DNA from: Shinisaurus crocodilurus
Lineage: Eukaryota; Chordata; Lepidosauria; Squamata; Shinisauridae
DNA: 64,000 nt
Assembly (NCBI GenBank): GCA_021292165.1
Contig: JAHFWL010001196.1
Span: forward strand, 62,001-126,000
Direction: 5' to 3'
Position numbers and translations under genes: made by a program. Shown here one piece after another: positions 11,147 through 20,944 of this stretch. Each line of letters starts with the position of its first letter. The first letter of the stretch is position 1. The notes beneath the pieces are model-generated. The model ran no database searches and was not told where the DNA came from. It was given only the letters and a program-made list of their open reading frames with translations.

Positions 11147-11861
11147 TGTGAAGGATTGAGGTCTACACAGGCTTGAGTTAGTTTGAAGCCTGTAGGCCCA
11201 AACATCTCCTGATGGGAGGGGTGCATTTGTGAGTTTCATTTTCACCTCATGGAGTTATAAGTTTCCTTTTCCCCCTCATTGAGATAAGTCACCTTTCCCC
11301 CCTAATGGAGTTAAGTTTCATTTCCCCAGTTTTAGGTCACATGATTGTAACCTTCTAGTTCTGTGGAAGGGTATATAAAGAAGAAAGAGCAAAATTGGAG
11401 AGAGAGAGAGAGAGAGAGAGCAGAGAAACTGCAGGCACCGACACAGAGACAGACAGAGAAACAGAGACTGAATATCACTGAAAGCAGAACAGCCAGGGCT
11501 AGGCTGAGAAGGAATCTCTATTAAGGTTACAGGTGAAAGGGTAGCTAGATTAGAGAGGACTGCATTATTATTTATTTTATTTCTATTATACCTGCTTTTT
11601 GGAAGTCTACAGCTCTATTTGTGTAATTACCTTAAGTTATTGTGAACCTACTATACCAAAATTTACTACAGTAAACAGTTATTGTTAACATCAAGTTGTT
11701 TGGAGTGTCTTTTGCACCACACCTAAGACCTAATCCCACGTTACTGGGAAGAGAAGGTAAACGGCAGAGAATTGGCATCCTGATACAGGAGAGGCTCTTA
11801 AAGAGGCAAAATATCTTTAAGGAGCTGATCAAAGTTTCCTGGTACAGGTGGAACCTTGACA
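11147..11861 (+). mobile_element. Solo LTR of an LTR retrotransposon, with 5-bp duplication
   Basis: The segment begins TGTGAAGG and ends CCTTGACA, nearly inverted TG...CA ends. CTGGG is duplicated exactly at 11142-11146 and 11862-11866. A TATATAAA box lies at about 11371 and a (GA)n run just downstream. Uninterrupted family B sequence is recovered across the site when compared with copy 1 at about 7613. No gag or pol frame is present, so this is a solo LTR left by recombination between two LTRs. A 5-bp duplication fits Gypsy or some endogenous retrovirus classes; I cannot choose. Confidence 0.85.
11371..11378 (+). promoter_or_regulatory. TATA box of the solo LTR
   Basis: TATATAAA lies about 225 bp into the LTR, in the position expected for the U3 promoter. 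Activity is not known. Confidence 0.5.
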
Positions 11862-12195
11862 CTGGGGAAGTGACTTCCGTGTTCCCGGCGCTACGTTGTT
11901 TATGTAGAAAACAGCGTAAGATGCATTAAAAATGGCTGCAATTTGCACAAGTTATGCAAATCGTGGATGCTTTTAATGTATCTTACGCCATTTCCTACGT
12001 AAACAATGTAGTGCCGGGAACCAGGAGGTTTGGTGCTCACTTTCCAGCCCAGCTCGGCAGGCTGATCGCCCACCCCTAGTCTGAGCTGAGAACAGCATTA
12101 CAAAATCCAGAGAAGTGCACAATTCAAGGAATATGTTCTAATGCACACACTAGTCTGGGATTCGGATTCTTAAAAATAACCCCCCAAAAAAACAA

Positions 12196-12726
12196 AATTT
12201 CTCCCCAACCCTACTAACCCATCGGGTGAATTCCTTCCTTTCACATACATTTCTGATCAAACGAACAGAATTATCTTTATTAACCAGCCACCATCGCTGT
12301 GCTGGGTATTAGCTGTGCCTCTTTCTTTCTAGCCTAGAGCAGAGATTTAGCTGCTGACAACACACACACATGTACACATCCCGTGCTTCCCCAAGGTCTT
12401 TACTACACAAAAAAAGATGCTGACATCTTAGGTGGCATTGTAATTTCTTGTTCGCTGTTCCCTGTCGAAATCAGCCATGCTGTCCTATAGCCTGTGGCAG
12501 GTGAAACGAGGCATTGGGGTGAGAGAAAGAGAGAGCACAACAAGAGACATCTATGCAGCTGAAAATACATTAGCACATTTGGGTTACTTTTGTTAATGGT
12601 TGGGTTTCTGGGGAATGTGATGTGAACAAGAAATATTTTTGCCATCGTCCTGAGCCTACTGGATTCAACAACCCGGAGAAGCCCTCAAAAGACACGTTAT
12701 ACAGCAGAATCAGCCAGGGCATTCAC
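12196..12726. other. No recognised gene or repeat
   Basis: Mixed sequence with a short (CA)n run at 12360 and a (GA)n-like run near 12525. I see no shared repeat or coding signal. Confidence 0.45.
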
Positions 12727-12929
12727 CAGGGTGGTGTAGTGGTTAGCGTGCTGGACTGGGACTCAGGAGATCCGGGTTCTAGTCCACACTTGGCCACAAA
12801 GCGCACTGGGTGACTCTTGGCCAGTCACAGACTCTCAGCCACAACAGGGTTGTTGTGAGGCTAAAATGGAGAGGAGGAGGAGGAGGATTATATAAACTGC
12901 CTTGGGTTCTTTGCAGGAAAAAAGGTGGG

Positions 12930-12935
<6 letters not shown>
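12727..12935 (+). mobile_element. tRNA-headed CORE/MIR-type SINE, copy 1
   Basis: The head GTGGTGTAGTGGTTAGCGTG resembles an A box and GGGTTCTAGTCC a B box of a tRNA-type Pol III promoter. The body CACTGGGTGACTCTTGGCCAG is the CORE-like domain also seen in MIR elements. The tail CTGCCTTGGGTTCTTTGCAGG then AAAAAAGGTGGGATATAAT resembles an L2 3' end. Five other copies lie in the window. The tail runs into a compound microsatellite. Confidence 0.9.

Positions 12936-13024
<89 letters not shown>
12935..13024 (+). repeat. Compound (AAT)n-(ATT)n-(AT)n microsatellite
   Basis: An AAT run switches to ATT and then AT, growing from the SINE tail. AAT followed by ATT is itself an inverted repeat. Confidence 0.95.
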
Positions 13025-13025
<1 letters not shown>

Positions 13026-13297
13026 ATGTGACCTGCAAAGCAATTGGACTGAATTGAATTGGATTGATTGATTTTCCATTGGCTTCCCTGACCCAACTGC
13101 CCTGTATGGCCCATTCCCTCTTGGATTTCATCACCAGCAATTCTACACACACACACATGGGGGGGGGGGGAAGAGGAGGTCTCTTTCCTTGGTTTTCCTG
13201 CTCCAGCTTCCACTTGGCCCCTTCCCTCTTGAAGTTTGGGAGTAGCTGGCCACTCTGGATGAGAGAGAGGGAGAAATAAACCATTCCATTGGCCTAT

Positions 13298-13462
13298 ATA
13301 TTAATAGAGTTGGAAGGGGCCTACAACAAGGCCATCGAGTCCAACCCCCTGCTCAATGCAGGAACTAGAGGAGGGGTCTCCCATCCAAGGAATAACCAGG
13401 CCCGACCCTGCTTAGCTTTCCACGCTCAGACAAGCTGAGCCAGCGTGAGCCACAGGCCTGTT
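13298..13462 (-). mobile_element. 5S rRNA-headed SINE with CR1-like tail, copy 1
   Basis: On the minus strand the unit starts AGGCCTGTGGCTCACGCTGG. It then matches vertebrate 5S rRNA: 26 consecutive bases at 13393-13418 equal the 5S A-box and intermediate region (AAGCTAAGCAGGGTCGGGCC is the core), and 13375-13389 equals CTTGGATGGGAGACC, the 5S C-box region. It then passes into the CR1-type 3' end CTGCATTGAGCAGGGGGTTG ... CCTTCCAACTCTA. The 5S part supplies an internal Pol III promoter and the CR1-like part a likely recognition site for CR1 reverse transcriptase. Other copies lie at 43466 and 48938. It is not a 5S gene, because the 5' third is unlike 5S and the 3' end is replaced. Confidence 0.85.
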
Positions 13463-13907
13463 TGTCAGCTGTTCACTGTGGTTTCCCCCCAAGTCTCTCC
13501 TCTTCCATTTTACTCTCTTCTCCTTCCTAATGTGTTGTGCCTTCACCTTTAGACTCTAAAGTTTAGCATATAAGCCTGAATTCAGGGCATGTATCACTAT
13601 TTCATATTTGTATTCCAAGCAAAAATTTAGGAATACTTAAATTAATCACCAGCACCACTACGCTCATCCTGATCGTGAAGTATTGTTTACAGAATGGCTT
13701 GCCAGAAGCCACTACAAGGTGGCTCACTCATCATAACAATAACGGGGGGGAAAATAAAATAAATGCAAATTCAATGTCAAAGAAAAGTAGAACCACACAA
13801 TGAAAGCAAAAGAGCCAGCATATAAAACAGCAGCTCAAATCCAACTTAAAAAAGAAAAAAGCACCCATTTCACATACTATCAAAAGCATTGGAAAATAGA
13901 AAAGACC

Positions 13908-14133
13908 CAGGGGAGGCTATGACTCCTATTTCGGTGGGGCTCCTTTTCCATTGTAGGGCTTGCAGGTTGTATTTGGAGCTTCATAGGAGTCATCCATGGT
14001 GCTCCATGGTGGCGAACCTCTTTTGGGCATGGATTCAGCACCATGGACGACTCCTATGAAGCTCCAAATAAAACCTGCAAAACCTACAATGGATAAGGAT
14101 CCCCACTGAAATAGGAGTTACAAGCCTCCCCTA
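13908..14133. mobile_element. Foldback MITE family J, copy 1
   Basis: Arms of about 90-95 bp pair with each other: AGGAGTCATCCATGGTGCTC near 13989 pairs with CACCATGGACGACTCCTATG near 14041. The ends are CAGGGGAGGCT and AGCCTCCCCTA. Flanks AAAAGACC and GAAGGACC agree at 6 of 8 positions, compatible with an old hAT duplication. Two other copies exist, one with an exact duplication. Confidence 0.8.
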
Positions 14134-14350
14134 GAAGGACCTCTCCTGGTGTCTAGCAACGATGGCACTCGATGAGCATGTCCAGGGGGAGAGTTTCATA
14201 ACTTGGGCGCCATCACAGAAAAGTCCCTCTCTCTGGTAGCTACCAGGAGGAGGTGTGGGCAAATGGAGAAGGAGCTCCGAAGAGGATTTTAATTGGTTGG
14301 CAGGTCCACGAGGGACATCTATCTGGCTCCTGAGATCCCTTGCACATTTC
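14134..14350 (-). mobile_element. L2-type LINE carboxy-terminal fragment
   Basis: The minus strand reads FSVMAPKL then NSPPG around 14230-14190, the conserved 'AFSVAAPKLWNSLP' block at the end of L2 ORF2. It is short and out of frame elsewhere. Confidence 0.55.
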
Positions 14351-14475
14351 AATCGAAGCTTGGTAAAACACACATGCACGTGTGAGCGTGCGCATACACA
14401 CACACACACCATAGATTCACTTGTGAGAAAAAAAGGAGATTGTTTTCAAAGGTTAGTCAGTGGAAGAGAGATTCC

Positions 14476-14689
14476 CAGGGGAGGCTGTTGACTGACTCCT
14501 ATGTCAGCAGGGCTCCTTATTCATTGCAGCTTATATTCTGAGCTTCGTAGGAGCTATCCATGGTGTTCCATGGTGGTGAACCTATTTTGGGGATGGACTA
14601 CAGCACCATGGATAGCTTCTATAAATCTCGAACAGAAAGATGCAATGGATAAGGAGCCCCAGCGGCGTAGGCGTCACCAGCCTCCCCTG
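14476..14689. mobile_element. Foldback MITE family J, copy 2, exact 8-bp duplication
   Basis: A 214-bp foldback begins CAGGGGAGGCTG and ends CAGCCTCCCCTG. GAGATTCC flanks it exactly on both sides (14468-14475 and 14690-14697), which places family J in the hAT superfamily. There is no coding capacity. Confidence 0.9.
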
Positions 14690-14699
14690 GAGATTCCCC

Positions 14700-15895
14700 A
14701 CTAACGTATACTCCAAGCTTCTCATTGTAGGGAATGGCTACATTGCCCCAGTACAGTAGCCCATGTAGGGCTAAAGAAGTGGCATGCGTGGCTCTTCCTT
14801 TTTCTTCCTCTCCCACCTCAACCACATTGGGATCTGAGTCACTCTTTGTTATTCTTTTCAGTACCAAACTTGAGCAACACCTGACTTTTAATAAACTGGG
14901 ACAATCAGCTGTAGGCACTATAGATGAACCTTGTGTGGATAACTGACTCAATTTCTGGGAATGATGAATCACGAGGGAAGCAGAGATATGAAAATCCTTT
15001 CAGTCCATACAAATAAGAAGAAGATGTGATTTTTTAAAAATGCTGTGTTTGGGATGTATGAGCCACACTCCCATAATCAATCATCCCAAATAAACCAGTT
15101 TTTATTTAGCATCTGTGTGACAGCAGAGGAGGCCAATATATGTGTGCGCATTTATACAGTGCAGAGAATGGTGTGTCCCACTCATTTGTGTGTGTGTGTG
15201 TGTGTTTGTGATGGAGGGTGATTTCCTACTCAGATCTTTTTTCTGTTTAAAGATTGACTCAATAGTGGGAGGAAACAAAATACAAGGCAAATCTAAATTA
15301 GAAGGGGTGTGTGGGTGGTTTTTGCAAAAAAAAAAATCTTCCCCCTGTGAAAATTGTTCCCCCCCTTTGGGTGATATTTTAGGGTGTGTGAAATCAGATG
15401 GACGTGTTTACACAGTCACAGTGACATCATGGCTGCATAGCAGTGCTCCCCACTCCTATACTCATTCAAGAGGTGTGTTCGCCACCCTGGTTCATGGCCT
15501 TCAGGTAGCAATAGTCATACTTAGTGACCCTTTACCTGATCCAGTTAGCTGCTGCTTCAGAACTATTTCCTTTTCCAAAAGAGTTTTCTTCCTAGCAACA
15601 GTGGTGTAATCACATAGCCAATCAGATTTGGCTTCATGATGGATATGACTGAGTGCAAATCAAGCTAGTTTATTAGAATGAGGGCAAGTTTGGCCTAATC
15701 TTTCCTCACCTCTCTGACCTAAAAAAAAATGATTCCAAGAATGTTCAGGTTAAGCTGCACCAGCTCTACTAGGCTGATAGCACCCAACTCACTAACACAA
15801 ACAGAGTCATTGGCTGCAGAGGGAAGGAAGAGATTCCCCTAGCATTAGACAAAATTACCCAATCATCCGTTGTTCCCAAGGGGCTTACTCCCTGG
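14700..15895. other. No recognised gene; (TG)n at about 15186-15206
   Basis: The frames at 14619-14972 and 15142-15609 have no recognisable family, and the latter is driven by a (TG)n run. I see no shared repeat family. Confidence 0.45.
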
Positions 15896-16320
15896 TAGGG
15901 ATGTGTGAATCATCAAAACTGGAGCGATCAGAAGTTCTCCGAATTCCATCTCGAAGCTCGTTCTGACTCAAGTCCCATATCCAATCATGAACTTCCCCCC
16001 CCCATTTCACATGAAAATATGTATGTATTTCCATCCATGTTTCCCCAAATGTATGCATCAGTTGTGCCCATCTTTGAAATGCATGCATTCTTCTTCCCTT
16101 GATTAAAGTGTGCTGGTGAGCATTTTTTCAAAAGCATGCATTTTTCAAATGTGTGCATGTTGTCAAACACATTTCTTTTTGTCCATGAATCACATTGCAA
16201 GCTCAGAAATGTATGGACTTCCACCGTAGATGGTGTCCAAGTCCATGTTCAGTCTGGAAGGAGCAAACTGGGTAAATCCGGATCAAAAATAAACTGAAAC
16301 AAATTTCTCATACATCCCTA
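15896..16320. mobile_element. MITE family A, copy 3, reverse orientation
   Basis: The best-preserved family A copy. It runs TAGGGATGTGTGAATCATCA at the left to AAATTTCTCATACATCCCTA at the right. Blocks CATTGCAAGCTCAGAAATGT and GGTAAATCCGGATCAAAAAT mirror copy 1 on the other strand. Flanking 8-mers do not match, so the duplication has decayed or the mechanism differs. Confidence 0.8.
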
Positions 16321-16336
16321 CGAGGCGTAGGTTCAA

Positions 16337-16582
16337 TTTTTATTTATTTATTCATTATATTTATACGCCCGCCTTTTTTCCTGCAAGGAACCCAAGGCGG
16401 CTTACATAATCATCCTCCTCCTCTCCATTTTATCCTCACAACAGCCCTGTGAGGTAGGTTAGGCTGAGAGTCAGTCACTGGCCCAAAGTCACCCAGTGAG
16501 TTTCATGGCCAAGTGGGGACTAGAACCCGGATCTCCTGAGTCCCAGTCCAACACTCTCACCACGACGCCACACTGGCTCTCT
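16337..16582 (-). mobile_element. tRNA-headed CORE/MIR-type SINE, copy 2
   Basis: Full length on the minus strand: (ATTT)n tail at 16337, CGCCTTTTTTCCTGCAAGG tail core, CTGTGAGGTAGGTTAGGC body, and a head ending GCCACACTGGCTCT at 16582. Confidence 0.9.
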
Positions 16583-16589
16583 AAATGTG

Positions 16590-16745
16590 CTTTAGAGGCA
16601 GATGACCCAAGAACATGTGGTAACAATGCCCTGCTTATGGGTTTCCTGGAGGCCATGTGGAGGCCACTGTGGGAAACAGGAGGCTGGAGAAGATGGACTT
16701 TTGTTTGCTCTGATCCAGCACTGCTCTTCCTCCATTCTTATTAGT
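16590..16745 (+). mobile_element. CR1 3' UTR fragment
   Basis: GGCCACTGTGGGAAACAGGA then TCTGATCCAGCACTGCTCTT matches the 3' end of the CR1 at 41772 on the opposite strand. It lacks the terminal octamer repeats and directly follows the SINE. Confidence 0.65.
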
Positions 16746-17500
16746 GTTAACATGACACACAAAAGAAAGTACTCCTTATGATTTCAGAGGGTTTTCTGTG
16801 TACTGGGCTGTTGCTGATGTTTCTCCATGAACTCATTGATGGCATGGAGGAACAATGCCGCTAAGGAAGAATAATCGCTTCCACTTCAACTCAAGTCATG
16901 CACGGATCACCTCTTTTCATGGTGTATAATCATTTGTGAGCTTGCTCTCCTGATCTTTCGAGGCCCTTTGGAATTGCATTCCCAAAGGGAAGCCTTTCCT
17001 GACCCCTGCGAAGGAAATGCTTTTAATGTAAAGTAAGTCAGGTCTCTTTCCCCACCCAGCTGCCTTAGGAGGACAGAAGTCTCTCTGTCTCTCTTTCTGT
17101 CTCTCTCTGTGTCTCCACTAGATGTCATCAGAGCATCTCTGTCTTTCACTCCCCCACCACTTTGCCCTCCCCTGCAAGGAAAAAAAAACAACGCATCATG
17201 CCAAACCCACTTTTGCCTCCCAACTGTGGCTATTGTGCCAGCGTCACAATTGATTTCCTCTGAATTGATAAATCACCACACTCCAAGGATTTGGGTCAGA
17301 GTGGTGGAGAAAGGGGTGGGATGAAAGAGAAACTGTCACCGCTGTTTCAAGTTCCTCTCGGTGGGGGGACATTTATTTCCTCCCCAAATAATTCTAACCC
17401 AACTATCAACTGCATATTTTTTTTTAACCCGATCACAACGGACTTGCTTGGGATGCTGTATGAACTCAGATTAGTAAGAACTACCCTGTAGCTAGGCCAG
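16746..17500. other. No recognised gene or repeat
   Basis: A CT-rich run (17080-17115) and an A-rich run (17181) lie here. No frame resembles a known protein. Confidence 0.45.
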
Positions 17501-17645
17501 GGATGGACGAATCTGTCAGTTTCACTTTCTCCCACATTTCTCCTCCCTCTCCTTTTCAAATCACACAACCTTTCTGTCTTGTTTATAAAGAAATTTGCAA
17601 ATTTTGGCAAATTCTTAGCAGACAAACTGCACAGAATTCTCAACC
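17501..17645 (-). mobile_element. Family G fragment
   Basis: AGGGATGGACGAATCTGTCA with TTTCTCCCACATTTCTC and AAATTTTGGCAAATTCT resembles the right end of the intact family G copy (30462-30953) on the other strand. Only about 145 bp can be followed. Confidence 0.5.
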
Positions 17646-18420
17646 ATCTGCACCAGCCAAATTCAAGGGTTACAGCAATTTCGAATACGGAGAGGATCAT
17701 GTTTTCTCTGCCTGCCAGGTAGTTGTTAAAGATGAGAAGCACGTCAGGAAAAATACCCACCCCGCACCCCACCCTGCGTCTGGCTGCCTCATTCTGCTTC
17801 ATTGTAGGGGCAGCCCGGTGCTTTCCCAAGATGCACCTGCGCTCATGTTCAGGAGGGAGCAGCCTGCAGCCTCTGGCTATGTAGTTAAGTACAAACCAAC
17901 GTTCAGTTCTGCCAGTGCTTGCAATGCTATCCAGACACTAACCATGCAATCTTGGTTATGCCTGTCTGCATAATATATTTAGGGAGGAGCAGATTTGAAA
18001 TTGGAAGGGGTGTTGAACCTTTTTCAGCCCAAGGGCCAAGTTCAGTTTGGAGAAGCTCTTCTTCGAGGGGTAGGTGTGGCCAACAGCAGAGTGGGTGAGG
18101 CAACAGCAAAAGAGGCAAGGCCCAAAACACAAAACATTACCAAAAACAAACAAGCCTGGCTTACGTTAACTTAAAGCTCTTACTACCAGTAATTATGCCT
18201 TAGGATGGTCGTCGTAACCTTTTAGAATTGGGGGGGGGCGGAGGGAAGCTGCACAAAAGCTGGGAAACCATCAAGGGATGGTAGGGGGAAGTGGGTAGGT
18301 CTGAAGGAACGGGACATGGCCATCTTGAGAACCATGGACTGTCAGACTGGGACCACAGGAAGGCTGGATTTGGCTCCTTGGCTTGAGATTCTGCACACCT
18401 GGAATATGGCATAGCAGTTA
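17646..18420. other. No recognised gene or repeat
   Basis: Mixed sequence. The frame at 17503-17973 runs from the G fragment into this stretch and shows no domain. Confidence 0.4.
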
Positions 18421-18425
18421 GAATG

Positions 18426-18426
18426 C

Positions 18427-18459
<33 letters not shown>

Positions 18460-18474
18460 AATAATAATAATAAT
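18426..18474 (+). repeat. (AAC)n-(AAT)n microsatellite
   Basis: An AAC run grades into AAT. Confidence 0.95.
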
Positions 18475-18592
18475 TTTGGTAGTTTAAATATTTATAGACC
18501 ATCATGCTGGACACAGTCCTCTCAAGTAATATAAGAATTACGGTAACATTACAACATTACATTACATTATATTAAAATGTTAGAGTATGTTT

Positions 18593-18593
<1 letters not shown>

Positions 18594-18651
<58 letters not shown>
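18594..18651 (+). repeat. (ATT)n microsatellite
   Basis: About 19 ATT units with no interruption. The poly-isoleucine and poly-leucine frames here are artefacts. Confidence 0.95.
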
Positions 18652-18654
18652 GTG

Positions 18655-19450
18655 GAGGAAGGGGGGCTGGCTGACCCACCACAACCCACCCTTTCCTACC
18701 CAAATGACCCAAGACCCCCAGAGATCTCAAGGTACCAGACTGCCAGCCTCAGCTGTCTGCAATCCTACTTGAATCTCTGTTCAGGGACTTGCCTTTATGA
18801 CTGTAACCTGGATTTAGTTGCTGGAACCACAGAGCAATCCACAAACACCATGTGGGGTAAAAAACCAAGAAGGTTTATTTCAGGTAGCATATTACACAAA
18901 AGGTGGGAAATGAGGGAAGGACACGAAATAGAGAGAGACACTTTGGTACACAGAGTAAAGCTACAAAATAACAAAACCGACTGATTCCTTATATCTCCCA
19001 GGCACACAACTAGTTACCTGGGGGTCAGTTCTCTTCCAGGGTTGGATCCAGCACAGCCTTGCTGCCCGGGAAGACTACACACCTACCCGAAGGTCCGAGA
19101 TGGGTAGCCCTCCACAAGGCTTGCCTTGCCAAAGCCCTCATTCAGCTAATTTCACCAGGAGCTACCTGGGGTCGGATCCTGAGGCCACCCGAAGGCTTGG
19201 GCCTCTGCTTGGCTTGCCGCCATTGCTCCAACAGCCAGCAACCATGCGATGACTAAGACAAAGAACAAAACTCACACTTTGGGAAATATACCTTTCCCCC
19301 CCCTCCCCTCCCCCTTTCTGCAGCTCCGCCGCTTCCAGCCAGTCAGGATGCACTTCACCTGGCCAGGCAGGGGAGGGGGACCCATGACTCATGGCATTTG
19401 CATTTGAAAGCCGGGTCACTGTAGACTTTGGGACGCCGGCATACACACCC
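18655..19450 (-). mobile_element. LTR-like repeat, copy 1 (minus)
   Basis: Shares ordered blocks with 57750-58350: CCACAGAGCAATCCACAAAC against CCACAGAGGAGCTACACACA, AAAAGGTGGGAAATGAGGGA (one mismatch), GAGACACTTTGGTACACA, then CCAGTCAGGATGCACTTCA. On the minus strand the order is a CTGACTGGC promoter-like block, a TATA-like GATATAAGG at about 19000, then GAAATAAACC at about 18880, which fits the U3-R-U5 order of an LTR. The ends and the duplication were not located. Confidence 0.6.
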
Positions 19451-19544
19451 CGCCCCCCAGCCTTTAGCCGGTTCACACATGAGGGTGTGTGTGTATGTGT
19501 GTGTGCGTGTGCATGTAGGAACCCCCAAAGGCTCATTTCTTCAC

Positions 19545-19650
19545 AATTATTATTATTTATATACTGCCCAACAGCTGAAGCTCTCTGGGCAGTTTACAAC
19601 AATCACTGTATATATGTGTATATATATGCAGCGATACATACTTTAAAAGA
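19545..19650 (-). mobile_element. L2-type 3' tail
   Basis: ATACTGCCCAACAGCTGAAG then CTCTCTGGGCAGTTTACAA is the reverse complement of the L2-type terminal stem seen at 4800-4860. Only the tail remains. Confidence 0.6.
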
Positions 19651-19784
19651 AAATTTTACCAGGAAGTCACCCTAGGACCAGTTTGAAATCCTTACTGAGC
19701 TATGAAGCTCACTGAGAGACCTCGGGGCAATCTCCTCTCCTGGCCTAAACTACCTTACAGGGTTATTGTGAGATTAAGGGTGCA

Positions 19785-20170
19785 ATCTAATCTGGATGTC
19801 CATCGCCCTCCGAACTTGGAGGATTACGGGCATCCTATGCAAGGTGAAAGGAGTGGGTAGGTGAAGGTCGCCTCTGTGCTCCTCCTGCCCTGCAAAACAC
19901 TTAGACAGCCCAGTTTGGGTATCTAACTGTCGTGTGATGGAGCAGGAAGGAATGAGGCTGAGGTGCCACCAGGATACTGTGTATCATGGTTGCGCCCGAC
20001 TCCTCCCCTCCCTGCACACCAGAACACCCACAAAACCCTGTCTCTGAGGTCACATTTGTGACCTTGGAGAAGCAGCTGGTGTGGGTTTCCGAGTTTGCAG
20101 CTGGGACTCCGAATAATCCTGTGACTGTCTAGATGCAGCCGACTGTCTAGATGCAGTCCATAGGATTTCC
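19785..20170. mobile_element. Degraded MITE related to family E
   Basis: GTGCAATCTAATCTGGATGT then CCCTCCGAACTTGGAGGATT at the left, and GTCTAGATGCAGTCCATAGG at the right, resemble family E blocks (CCCTCCAAC, GGCATCCTA, ATCTAGACAG). The ends look inverted. Confidence 0.45.
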
Positions 20171-20187
20171 CTGTAAATGGGTGTGTG

Positions 20188-20563
20188 TAGAGGTGTTCAG
20201 AAGCCTGGGGGGGTTTCCGGCTCTCCGCTGCCTTGACTCTCTATGGTGGTGCCCCCCCGCCTCGATCTTCTGAGCGGCGTGGAGCAGTTCTCCACACTGC
20301 TCGAGCCGGCCGTGCTGGTCCCGTCGCGTCACTTCCGGTCCCGTCGCGTTAAAACAGCCCTGTTGCCCTGGTTTCTCCGCAAAATACGCAGCGCGGGGGT
20401 CCAGCGCACCAGCGACGGGACCAGCGCAGCCGACGCGCTGGGCTTGAGGCCGCACACCAAGGGAGCCCCGGACCCTGCAAGGCCCCACGAGCCTCTGGCG
20501 GGCAGTGATCGGGGGTTATTTCGGCCAGCTACACCCGCCAAAAGGCAAGCGGATACATCCCTA
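20188..20563. mobile_element. GC-rich MITE family C, copy 1, hAT-type
   Basis: The element runs from TAGAGGTGTTCAGAAGCCTG to GGATACATCCCTA, 376 bp. Flanks GGTGTGTG (20180-20187) and GGTGTGTC (20564-20571) agree at 7 of 8, indicating a hAT duplication. The inside is very GC- and CpG-rich, with motifs CGATCTTCTGAGCGGCG and CCGTCGCGTCACTTCCGG. The long open frames on both strands reflect GC content and not a gene. Confidence 0.85.
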
Positions 20564-20572
20564 GGTGTGTCT

Positions 20573-20944
20573 TAGGGATAGGGGAGAAATTAGTGTGCTC
20601 TGCTTTTTAATGCAAAAATACCTAATTTTGCATGTTCAAACCAATACAAGAATCAAAATTCAGTTGTCCTTTGAAACTTGCACTTCTCTGACTTTTGCGG
20701 TGGAGTTCTCCAATCAAGGAATACATTAAAAAAATGTGTATATTGGAGGAAAGGACACAGAAAAATGTGTGTACTAGTGAAAATAATTTTTTACACTGCA
20801 TTATATCAGGAACGTCGCTTACAAGAATGTATATATTAGGCAAAAATGCATATAAAAATGCATGCATTAGGAGAAAATAAACTTAAGACTGGAGAAACTG
20901 AGAAACTGAGAGAAACTGAAAATTAACAGATCCATCCATCCCTA
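20573..20944. mobile_element. Repeat family H, copy 2
   Basis: Begins TAGGGATAGGGGAGAAATTA and ends CAGATCCATCCATCCCTAA. Inner blocks TACCTAATTTTGCATGTTC and GTTCTCCAATCAAGG match the 58700 copy. Family H therefore also has hAT-like inverted ends. No clear duplication. Confidence 0.7.

Larger units (their letters stand above)
11022..12078. mobile_element. MITE family B, copy 2, hAT-type, with exact 8-bp duplication
   Basis: The element starts TTGGGATGTGTGCGGAGCTC and ends GATCGCCCACCCCTA. GTCTGAGC flanks it on both sides (11014-11021 and 12079-12086), an exact 8-bp duplication diagnostic of hAT transposase. The interior repeats the family B plan, including the hairpin around 11890-12010 (CTACGTTGTTTATGTAGAAA against TTTCCTACGTAAACAATGTAG). 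A 715-bp solo LTR was later inserted at 11147-11861. Without it the element is about 340 bp. Confidence 0.9.
10860..12195. mobile_element. Repeat family H, copy 1, split by MITE B
   Basis: Flanks 10860-11021 and 12087-12195 join into sequence similar to 27840-28010, including GAACAGCATTACAAAATCCAG against GAACTGCATCACAAAATTCAG. Family H is an AT-rich non-coding repeat with motifs such as GGCATATATTAGGGGAAA. Further copies lie near 20573, 51250 and 58700. The joined site is interrupted by MITE B with an exact 8-bp duplication. Confidence 0.65.

Noticed and set aside
13375..13462. A 5S rRNA gene or pseudogene
   Set aside because: Only the inner promoter region matches, and the 3' part is replaced by a CR1-type tail in all three copies, so a SINE is the better explanation.
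18577..18984. Poly-isoleucine frame as a possible membrane protein
   Set aside because: Driven by (ATT)n and then LTR-like repeat sequence.
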